Shown: positions 1-5,623 of the stretch, piece by piece | How the letters are laid out: every line of letters starts with the position of its first letter | How positions within the stretch are numbered: position 1 is the stretch's first letter | Assembly (NCBI GenBank): GCA_037444775.1 | Contig: JBBILU010000058.1 | Coordinates: 1-5,623, forward strand | Direction of reading: 5' to 3' | DNA length: 5,623 nt | DNA from: JBBILU01 sp037444775 | GTDB taxonomy: Bacteria; Patescibacteriota; Gracilibacteria; BD1-5; UBA6164 | Notes under the pieces: model-generated | Told to the model about the DNA's origin: nothing | The model's database searches: none | What the model saw: the letters and a program-made list of their open reading frames with translations, nothing else | Made by a program: the position numbers and the translations under genes

Positions 1-1
1 T

Positions 2-289
2 TTGGATTTACTGGAAAAAATTAAAAAATCTGAAAATAATGAAGTGATGATTCGCGAACTTGGTTTTGGTTTAAATACTTGAATAACAAGAGAAAAAAAA
101 CTTAGTGATGTAAATGCTTTTGAAAGAATAGCTGGTTTTCATATTTCACTTGGAAAAAAACATAATATTTATAGAAAAAAATTAGATAACAAAGTTGTTC
201 AAAGATATCATATTGATATTTTTCCTGATGTTAAAGAGATTATTGTTGATAAAAAAATTATTTTTGAAAATGAAAGATTTATTATATAG
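2..289 (+). CDS. C-terminal part of probable M29-like metallo-aminopeptidase (5' end outside window)
   Basis: The open frame enters from the left edge and gives 95 residues before TAG at 287-289; one TGA is read as Gly (residue 27). The fragment looks like the C-terminal metal-binding half of aminopeptidase T/AmpS-type (M29) enzymes, which remove N-terminal residues from peptides in the cytoplasm. Visible signals are RELGFGLNTG (18-27), a conserved acidic residue E41, FHISLG (46-51) and YHIDIF (69-74). In the family, Glu, His and an HxD pair bind two metal ions; E19, H47, H70 and D72 fit these roles in order and roughly in spacing. The last 20 residues form the usual closing strand. The assignment rests on motif memory over a short fragment, so a related uncharacterised peptidase is possible. 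The next gene starts 107 bp downstream on the same strand. Confidence 0.6.
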
Positions 290-308
290 ATTTTTGCTCA
301 ACCTATTT

Positions 309-314
309 TATAAT
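309..314 (+). promoter_or_regulatory. Isolated TATAAT box upstream of the permease gene
   Basis: A perfect TATAAT lies 83 bp before the permease ATG. At 16-18 bp upstream there is no good -35 hexamer; the nearby TTGCTC at 294-299 is only 9 bp away, too close for a standard sigma-70 pair. If used, the message would have a leader of about 75 nt carrying the A/T hairpin at 322-350. The rest of the 290-396 gap shows no other clear element. Confidence 0.25.
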
Positions 315-321
315 AGATGTC

Positions 322-356
322 AAATAAAAAATATTTTGATTTTTTTATTTTTTTTT
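322..356 (+). terminator. Weak candidate terminator of the aminopeptidase gene
   Basis: An all-A/T inverted repeat (left arm 322-332, loop ATTTTG, right arm 339-350 with one bulged T) is followed directly by an unbroken T run to 356. It lies 33 bp after the aminopeptidase stop. The stem has no G-C pair, so its stability is doubtful. In such AT-rich DNA a repeat of this kind can arise by chance. Confidence 0.3.
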
Positions 357-396
357 ATTAAAACTTAATGGTTTTATTTTTTATTAATTTTATGGT

Positions 397-2262
397 ATGA
401 AAAATATTTTTATTGGATTCTTCTGAAGATGTTGTTTCCCGTTTATGAGTTGGGGGAAAACCGTTACAAAAGAAACTTTATTAGCTGACTTAATTGCTTG
501 AATTACAGGAGCAATTATTGTTTTACCACAATGAATTGCTTTTGCCACAATTGCTTGATTACCACCAGAATATTGATTATATACAGCAATGGTAACTCCA
601 ATAATTGCAGCTCTTTTTGGTTCTTCAATGCACTTAGTTTCATGACCAACAACAGCAATTTCGTTAGTAATTTTTTCAACTGTTAGTTGATTTGCAACTG
701 CTTGAAGTCCTGAATTTATAAGTATTGCATTAACATTAACTTTTCTTGCTTGAATATATCAGCTTGTTTTTTGACTTGCTAAACTTTGAAAAGTTGTAGA
801 TTTTGTTTCTCATACTGTTGTTATTGGTTTTACTGCTTGAGCTTCAATTCTTATAGTAACAAGTCAGATGAAAAGTTTATTGTGATTAAAAATTGAATCA
901 AGTGAATTTTATGAAATTTGGAAAGAAATTTTTCATAAAATTTGAGAAATAAATATTTATGCTTTAGCTATTTGAATATTTACATTAATAATTGCAATTT
1001 TATCTAAAAAGTTTTTTCCAAAAATTCCAAACTTATTAGTAGCTCTAGTTTCTTGATCTATTCTAACTTATTTTATGCAAAAATGATTTGATTTGAAAAC
1101 AGATTTTGTAAAATTTGTTCCTGAAATTCCAGCAAGTCTACCTTCTCTTTCTGCTCCTGATTTATCACTGATTAAAAATTTAGCTCCTAGTGCTTTTGCT
1201 ATAGCAATTCTTTGACTCATAGAAGCAGTTTCTATAAGTAGATCTATTTCAACTAAAAGTCACCAAAAAATAAATTCTAATCAAGAATTTATAGGACAAT
1301 GACTTTCTAATGTGATTTGAAGTTTTTTCTCTAGTTATGCTTGAAGTTGATCTTTCACGAGATCTGGAGTAAATTATGCTTCTTGAGCAAAAACTCCTCT
1401 TTCAGCTATTTTTGCAGCAATATTTTTAGGATTAATTGTGCTTTTAATTGCACCAATTACTAAATTTCTTCCAATTCCAGTAATGGCTTGAGTAATATTA
1501 TTGGTATGATATAATTTGATAAATTTTTCTCAAATAAAAAAAATTTTTAAACTTAGTATCACAGAAACATCTATCTTATTAGTTACTTTTTTTTCAACAT
1601 TATTCTTAGAATTAGAATTTGCTATTTATTTATGAATATTGTTATCTTTAATTATTTTTCTAAATAAAACTTCTAATCCTAAAATAGTTACTCTTTTGAG
1701 TAATTACAATAAAGAAAAATGAAAAAGAGTTTTAGTTGGATCTTGTAGAATAGAATGAGATAAACAAGATTTACTTCACTGTCCTCAACTTGAAATTTTA
1801 AGGATAGATATGTCAATTTATTTTGGTTCAGTAAATTATATCTCAGAAAAAATAAGTTCTATATATAATAGTTGAATTAAACATATTTTGATTTTAGGTT
1901 CTAGTATCAATTTTATTGATATGACTTGAGTAGAAATGTTAGAAGAACAAAATCATATGTTAAAATCTTCTTGATGATGAATTTACTTTGTGGAATTGAA
2001 ATCAGAAGTATTTAATAAAATTAAGCAGTATTGATTGGTTGATGAACTTTGAAAAGATCACTTTTTTGAAACTAAAAAAATAGCTATTTCTACAATATAT
2101 GAAAAGTTTCTAGATTCCAAAATTTGTGCTAACTGTAATAGAAAAGTTTTTACTGAATGTTGAGCTAATAATTTTGATGATTATAGTAGAAAACCTATTA
2201 TAGAAGAGGATAATTTCATTCATGTAGTACATAAAATAAAAGAAATTTTTATTCATAAATAA
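397..2262 (+). CDS. SulP-family anion permease with C-terminal STAS domain
   Basis: The 621-residue product has the full SulP/SLC26 layout. A short cytoplasmic start with FPFMSWGK (14-21) leads into a hydrophobic multi-spanning membrane core (about 28-423). A STAS domain follows (about 440-570), with the signature INFIDMTGVEML at 504-515. The core carries the hallmark run from LPQGIAFATIAGLPPEYGLY (43-62) to SGPTTAIS (82-89), the substrate-site region. The family moves sulfate, bicarbonate or dicarboxylates across the inner membrane; the substrate cannot be told here. The STAS position that is often Ser in DSSG is Thr (DMTG, T510). After STAS comes a tail with C577, C580 and C588. By my count about 36 of 47 glycines are TGA, including three in a row at 526-528. 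ATG 397 is chosen because it places the conserved FPF start correctly; no Shine-Dalgarno is seen. Confidence 0.95.
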
Positions 2263-2298
2263 AAAAGTAAAGCTCCATAGAGCTTTACTTTTTTATTT
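2257..2298. terminator. Perfect bidirectional intrinsic terminator between permease and HAD genes
   Basis: A perfect 19-bp inverted repeat (2257-2275 and 2280-2298) with a 4-nt CATA loop contains the G-C core AAGCTC/GAGCTT. A/T tracts flank that core, so each strand presents a hairpin ending in T's. It includes the TAA of the permease (2260-2262) and, on the other strand, the TAA of the HAD gene (2285-2287). It can therefore end both convergent transcripts. It is the strongest secondary structure in the window. Confidence 0.9.
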
Positions 2299-2911
2299 GC
2301 TTTACAACTTTTTCAACTTCCAAAATATGCCCTACTTCAAACTCACTTTTTCAATTTTCTCAAATTTTTATAAAGTCTATAGAATATTTTTTTGCTGCTT
2401 CTTCTTCAACAAATCAGTCTCAAACAGAAAAACATTTTTTAAAAAAATTCAAGTCTTCTGTTAATATACTGAATTCCAAAACATGTTCTTCTTTGCTTGA
2501 AAAATCACTTCATCTTATAGCTTTAAAATATTCTGTTAATCATCATTTTTCTAAAGCTTCAATTGCAAATTCTTCTTTTGCTCAAGTAGAAAGAAAAAGT
2601 GTAAAATCTTTACTTAATCTTTTTACCATATCAACAACTCATTCTTCAAAATTTATTTTTTCTCTCTCTTTATTTGTAAGTAAATGTAATTCTTTTTCTA
2701 TTTTTTCTATTTCTGGAGAATTTTTATTTTCAAAAAAATTTTCAACATATTTTCTCATACTTGCTCAATTTGTTTTAAAAAGAAAATATTTTATTTCATC
2801 CTCTGAAAAATTAGGAAAAAATTCTTTAGATTTTTTTAAAATCTTTTCTTGAATATTTCAAATAGAGCTAATTAATGTTCAATCTAAATCAAAAATTATA
2901 TACTTTTTCAT
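2285..2911 (-). CDS. HAD-superfamily phosphatase (phosphoglycolate phosphatase-like)
   Basis: The 208-residue product is of usual length for a small HAD hydrolase with a helical C1 cap. Motif I is YIIFDLDGTL (4-13), with the nucleophile D8 and general acid D10. A helix-rich, charged cap covers about 17-90. Motif II is LSTG (107-110), K140 in SDFSSKEEH is the likely motif III lysine, and motif IV is VGDGFVEEE (163-171), with D165 and E169 as Mg2+-side acids. Such enzymes hydrolyse phosphate esters of small metabolites in the cytosol; the substrate is unknown. By my count 12 of 13 glycines are TGA, including the Gly of DxDGT. The gene converges on the permease (22 bp between stops) and diverges from nadK. 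The start is the ATG directly before the motif I strand; no Shine-Dalgarno precedes it. Confidence 0.9.
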
Positions 2912-2938
2912 TAAAATTATTTAAAAAATTAAAAATAA

Positions 2939-2966
2939 ATTATATTAAATCCGTTTTTAAAAGCAA
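2939..2966 (-). promoter_or_regulatory. Candidate sigma-70-type promoter of the HAD gene
   Basis: On the minus strand TTGCTT (2966-2961) is followed after 16 bp by a perfect TATAAT (2944-2939). The predicted transcription start near 2932 would leave a leader of about 20 nt before ATG 2911. The -35 matches consensus at three positions only, and AT-rich DNA yields TATAAT by chance. Confidence 0.45.
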
Positions 2967-2969
2967 AAG

Positions 2970-3003
2970 ATTTTTATTTTTCTTACATTTTTATTTTTCT
3001 TAC
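2970..3003. repeat. Perfect 17-bp tandem duplication in the HAD-nadK divergent region
   Basis: The unit ATTTTTATTTTTCTTAC occurs twice without a gap (2970-2986 and 2987-3003). A degraded relative (ATTTCTATTTTTATTTGAC) follows at 3007-3025. It sits just upstream of the candidate HAD promoter and about 115 bp before nadK. It could be replication slippage in low-complexity DNA or a doubled binding site. Confidence 0.85.
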
Positions 3004-3020
3004 GACATTTCTATTTTTAT

Positions 3021-3099
3021 TTGACAAGTTTTTTATAATTAAATTTTAAAAAAAATATTTTTTTTGTAAAATAAGTAAGATTTTAATAATTTATATAAA
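3021..3099 (+). promoter_or_regulatory. Probable promoter region of nadK (exact boxes unclear)
   Basis: A consensus TTGACA lies at 3021-3026. With an 18-bp spacer it meets TTTAAA at 3045-3050, a four-of-six -10. A perfect TATAAT at 3034-3039 is only 7 bp from TTGACA and lacks its own -35. A second -10-like box, TATAAA, lies at 3094-3099, 17 bp before ATG 3117. An 18-bp perfect palindrome of eight A's, TA and eight T's covers 3048-3065. nadK must have a promoter here, since the upstream gene is divergent, but the sequence alone does not pick which boxes. Confidence 0.4.
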
Positions 3100-3116
3100 T
3101 CCTAAAGAATAAAAAT

Positions 3117-3932
3117 ATGGAAACAATCACACAAAATAAATCTATTATTTTCTATGACAAAAGCAAATATAATAACTCTGAAGAAATAGAAAATTATTTA
3201 AATTCTGAAAAATTTGAAAATTTTATAAAAAAAGTAGAACAAAATTATTCTGACTGAGTAATTTTTGTTTTGGGTTGAGATTGAACTATGCTCAAAGCAA
3301 TTAAAGAAAATTATAAGCAGAAAAAACATTTTCTTTGAATAAATTTTTGAAATAAGTGATTTTTGCTTAATAAAAGAGAAGAAGTGGAAGAAAGCAAACT
3401 TTTTGAAGAAATTATTTATCCACTGATAAAATGTAAAGTAAAATTTGAAAACGAGACTTTTAAAACAGTTGCTTTTAATGAAGTTGATTTCAGAGCTGAT
3501 ACTGGAAAAATAATAGATCTAGATTTAGAAATTGATGAAGTGTATAAAACAAATTTGAAATGAGATTGATTTTTGTATTGTACTCCTTTTGGGAGCACAT
3601 GATATAATTTTTCCCTTAATTGACCAATTATTCCACATTCTTTAGAAAGCTTTGTTCTAACTCCAAAAGCTCCTTGGCTTCCAAGATGTTTTAAATCTGT
3701 GATTATAAATGATAAAAAAGTATTGAAAATAAAAAATATTTGAAGATTATCAGATATAAAAATTATTTGTGATTGAACAGATTTTTTTGAAGTAAAAAAC
3801 AAAAATATTGAAGTAGAATTAAAAAAATCAAAAAACTATGTAAGTTTTTTGATTCCAAAATGAACAAAACAAAAATGGATGGATAAAATATTTTTGGAAC
3901 AAGGTTTTTACCAAATTCTTCCTCAAACATAA
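3117..3932 (+). CDS. nadK: NAD kinase (NAD+ to NADP+)
   Basis: The 271-residue protein phosphorylates NAD with ATP (or polyphosphate in some relatives) to make NADP, the source of NADPH for biosynthesis. The N-terminal domain has the invariant GGDGT at 53-57 (VLGGDGTMLKA), where D55 is the catalytic/Mg-side aspartate. FGNKGFL follows at 77-83 (family: xGxxGFL) and NE at 121-122. The second domain carries GDGFLYCTPFGSTGY (149-163), NGPIIP (168-173) and DGT (219-221). Length is normal for bacterial NadK. Oddities: the usual GSTAY is GSTGY (Gly162, coded TGA), and the usual TPT is TPF. Two glycines of GGDGT (54 and 56) are TGA, so the active site depends on recoding. ATG 3117 is the only suitable start seen; no Shine-Dalgarno. 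The 3' end overlaps the convergent ispA gene by 25 bp. Confidence 0.96.
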
Positions 3933-4810
3933 TCTGTGATAAATTCTAGCTTTGAAGATTTCATCTTCTTAGCTATTTTTTTGCAATTTCAAAGTAAATC
4001 TTTAAGAGTTTCTTTTGATTTTTCAAGTCAAACAAAAAATACAAATCATTTTTCTTCTCAGCTTCAAACACTTTTTCAAGTAGTTTCAGAATCTCACTCA
4101 ACATCAAGAATATCATCTTTTATTTGATAAGCAAGTCATAATTTCTCTCAAAAAGCTGAAAAAGGTTTTAAATATTTTTCTTTTCATGAAGCAATAATTC
4201 CCAATTTAACAGAAGCTTTTATTAATTTTGCTGTTTTTTTTCTATGAATAGAAATAAGAATTTCTTGATTTATTTCATTTGAATTTTCTTCAAAATGCAA
4301 ATCTTCCATTTGTCATCAAATAACTCAATAAAATCACATTGCTTTTGATAAAATATTTATTGATTTTAATGCTAAACTTTTATCTTCCAAATTAGATAAT
4401 ATTTCATAAGTCAAAGTTTGTAAAATATCACTTGCTAAAACTGCTTGATATTCTCAAAACTTAGACCAAACGGTTGGATTTCACCTTCTTAAAGTGTCAT
4501 TATCCATACAAGGCAAATCATCTTGCATCAAACTCCAAGAATGAGAAAATTCCAAAGCAATACAAATTTTTACTATATCATCAGAACTTTTAATATCTTT
4601 CAAACTTTTTTTTGCTAAAACTAAATATGATTCTAAAGCTAAAATTGCTCTAATTTTTTTTCATCATTTTACTCAATATCTAACTACTTCTTCAAAATTT
4701 TTTAGAGCAATAGAAGTTTTTTTATTTTTTTCAAAATAAGAATCAAGAAATATTTCTATTTCTGATTCTATAAAAGTTTTGTATTTAGAATACCAAGATG
4801 GAAGCAGCAT
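3908..4810 (-). CDS. ispA: Short-chain trans-polyprenyl diphosphate synthase (FPP/GPP synthase, IspA-like)
   Basis: The 300-residue protein is the usual length for bacterial farnesyl diphosphate synthase, which joins IPP to allylic diphosphates to make prenyl chains for lipid carriers and quinones. Motifs in order: GGKKIR (49-54; family GGKRIR), first Asp-rich motif DDLPCMD (97-103) followed by LRRG (107-110), HRKKTAKLI (189-197), and GGQMEDL (165-171). The second Asp-rich motif, YQIKDDILD (228-236), leads into GKSVG (245-249). The DDxxxxD form is typical of bacterial type II enzymes. W92, five residues before DD, is where bulky aromatics limit the chain to about C15, so FPP is the likely product (inference). 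The residue before DD is Gln96, where the usual bacterial enzyme has His. Many glycines are TGA, including the GG of GGKKIR. It lies 114 bp downstream of clpP on the same strand and overlaps nadK tail to tail by 25 bp. Confidence 0.93.
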
Positions 4811-4817
4811 AAATTTT

Positions 4818-4846
4818 ATTATAAAAAAGTAGAGATGTTTTGTTTA
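4818..4846 (-). promoter_or_regulatory. Promoter of ispA, predicting a leaderless message
   Basis: On the minus strand TAAACA (4846-4841, four of six to TTGACA) is followed after exactly 17 bp by a perfect TATAAT (4823-4818). Only seven bases (AAAATTT) separate this -10 from ATG 4810. Transcription from it would start at or within a base or two of the ATG, leaving no room for a ribosome binding site. A separate TTGACA at 4859-4854 lies 30 bp from TATAAT and cannot pair with it. Confidence 0.55.
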
Positions 4847-4855
4847 TTGCTATTG

Positions 4856-4918
4856 TCAACCATTACCCCTATAATCCCCTAAAATAGGGGATTAATAAAA
4901 ATATAAATGTGGGGTTGA
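4856..4918. repeat. Inverted-repeat cluster in the clpP-ispA gap
   Basis: A perfect 10-bp inverted repeat, TAATCCCCTA / TAGGGGATTA (4872-4881 and 4885-4894), encloses AAA. A further CCCCTA at 4866-4871 is spaced exactly 10 bp from the CCCCTA at 4876, and TCAACC (4856-4861) pairs with GGTTGA (4913-4918) around the whole block. The G/C runs stand out in such AT-rich DNA. No T run follows the hairpin on either strand, so it is not a standard terminator. It lies just downstream of clpP and upstream of the ispA promoter. It could be an operator, an mRNA 3'-end stabiliser of clpP or a nested RNA fold. Confidence 0.7.
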
Positions 4919-4924
4919 TAATAA

Positions 4925-5548
4925 CTATTTATTTTTAATAATTTTATCAATTAATCCGTATTTTAAAGCATCTTCTGCTGTCATATAATTATCTCTATCA
5001 CAATCTTTTTCAATTTGTTCAAGACTTTGACCTGTGTGATGAGCAAGAATTTTATAAAGAGTTTGACCAGTTTTTAATATATGCTCAGCTGCTATTCTGA
5101 TCTCTGTAGCTTGTCATTCAGCTCAACCAAGAGGTTGATGAATCATTATTTCACTATTTGGAAGAGAAAATCTTTTTCATTTTGTTCATCAAGCAAGAAT
5201 TATTGATCACATACTAGCAGCAAGTCAAATACAAACTGTATGAATTGGACAGCTTATATATTGCATAACATCATAAATCGCAAGTCAAGCAGTTACATGT
5301 CAACCTGGAGTGTTTACATAAATGGTAATTGGGGCTTTATTATCTTGTTTTTCAAGAAATAATAATTGAGCAATAACAGTATTTGCAACAGCAGAATCAA
5401 TAGCATCTCAAAGAAAAATTATTCTATCTTCTAAAAGTCTTGAATAAATATCATAAGCCCTTTCTCAACCAGGAACTTTATCTATAACAGTTGGAATTAA
5501 ATAATTTTTTACATTTGCTTTTTTAGCAATTTCTTGTTTTCTGGACAT
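4925..5548 (-). CDS. clpP: ATP-dependent Clp protease proteolytic subunit (S14 serine protease)
   Basis: The 207-residue product matches ClpP, which forms a double-heptamer barrel and degrades unfolded proteins fed by ClpX/ClpA-type ATPases. The catalytic triad is complete: S112 in GLAASMGS (108-115), H137 in MIHQPLGG (135-142) and D186 in DRDNYM (184-189). The 25- and 74-residue spacings equal those of the E. coli enzyme (S97, H122, D171). Other family marks are ERAYDIYSRLLEDRIIFLG (29-47) and YMTAEDALKYGLID (188-201). Oddities: the usual NSPGGS is NTPGGH (79-84), and the N-terminus has a basic stretch (KKANVKN, 9-15) in place of a clear propeptide. By my count 11 of 17 glycines are TGA, and all three Gly-Gly pairs written GGT-TGA are conserved sites. 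No Clp ATPase gene lies in the window. No Shine-Dalgarno precedes ATG 5548. Confidence 0.96.
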
Positions 5549-5623
5549 TTTTTATTTTTATTAAATATTAAAATTATTTTCTAATAAAATGAGATCTTTT
5601 AGATAAAAATACTGACAATGAAG
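5549..5623. other. Upstream region of clpP, AT-rich, no assignable gene
   Basis: These 75 bases hold no recognisable motif. On the minus strand one frame gives a short basic tail (ending KRSHFIRK, then TAA at 5574-5576), which could be the last residues of the gene before clpP. Another frame runs to a TAA at 5561-5563. On the plus strand an ATG lies at 5618, at the very edge. None of these can be confirmed without flanking sequence. Confidence 0.3.

Noticed and set aside
435..457. Hairpin TTTCCC/GGGAAA at the start of the permease gene as a regulatory structure.
   Set aside because: It encodes the conserved FPFMSWGK segment and the arms are short; coding constraint explains it.
498..686. A 62-residue open frame rich in Asn and Phe.
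   Set aside because: Out-of-frame shadow of the SulP permease core.
397..2262. A decaying pseudogene full of stop codons.
   Set aside because: Every interruption is TGA, none is TAA or TAG, and conserved glycines fall on them; the frame is intact to a single TAA.
2493..2852. A 119-residue plus-strand open frame inside the HAD gene region.
   Set aside because: It is antisense to the HAD gene, which has complete motifs I-IV; its product is low-complexity Ser/Phe/Lys with no family likeness.
2970..3003. A start of a CRISPR array or a short repeat array.
   Set aside because: The units abut without spacers, are only 17 bp, and occur twice in low-complexity DNA.
3021..3039. TTGACA and TATAAT as one promoter pair.
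   Set aside because: Only 7 bp separate them; sigma-70 boxes need about 16-18 bp.
3416..3802. A 128-residue minus-strand open frame.
   Set aside because: It is the antisense shadow of nadK, whose GGDGT and GSTGY motifs are on the plus strand.
3936..4127. A 63-residue plus-strand open frame.
   Set aside because: Antisense shadow of the ispA 3' end.
4872..4894. Intrinsic terminator for clpP.
   Set aside because: The hairpin has no T run after it on either strand; kept as an inverted repeat of unknown role.
2..5548. TGA read as tryptophan (mycoplasma-type code 4).
   Set aside because: TGA falls on invariant glycines (GGDGT, DxDGT, PGG, LRRG), and Trp residues use TGG.

Overview
The window is very AT-rich. 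Its coding regions are continuous only if TGA is read as glycine (genetic code 25). Read with the standard code, every gene breaks into short pieces. Read with TGA = Gly, five complete genes and one gene tail appear, all with intact family motifs. TGA falls on invariant glycines, for example in the NAD kinase GGDGT motif, the HAD DxDGT motif and the ClpP PGG motif. TGG still encodes tryptophan. This code is known from the candidate phyla Gracilibacteria (BD1-5) and Absconditabacteria (SR1), so the organism is very probably a member of one of them. Arginine is almost always AGA/AGG, with a single CGC seen. The window does not separate the two phyla.

Layout from left to right: (1) the C-terminal end of a probable M29-type aminopeptidase (+, ends at 289). 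(2) A full SulP-family anion permease with a STAS domain (+, 397-2262). (3) A HAD-superfamily phosphatase (-, 2285-2911), convergent with the permease and sharing a perfect 19-bp hairpin terminator with it. (4) A 205-bp divergent AT-rich region with a perfect 17-bp tandem duplication. (5) NAD kinase nadK (+, 3117-3932). (6) A short-chain polyprenyl diphosphate synthase, ispA-like (-, 3908-4810), whose 3' end overlaps that of nadK by 25 bp. (7) A 114-bp gap holding an inverted-repeat cluster. (8) The Clp protease subunit clpP (-, 4925-5548). The last 75 bases are the upstream region of clpP.

The genes are mostly housekeeping: peptide breakdown, anion uptake, phosphate-ester hydrolysis, NADP synthesis, isoprenoid chain building and protein quality control. 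They alternate in strand and do not form one functional operon. None of the starts has a clear Shine-Dalgarno sequence. ispA has a promoter whose predicted transcription start falls at or next to the ATG, which suggests a leaderless message.

I found no CRISPR array, RNA gene, insertion sequence, phage gene or evident new multi-gene system. The notable points are the recoding itself and its placement at active sites, a run of three TGA codons, the shared terminator, the tail-to-tail overlap, the clpP-ispA inverted repeats and a few family-atypical residues.
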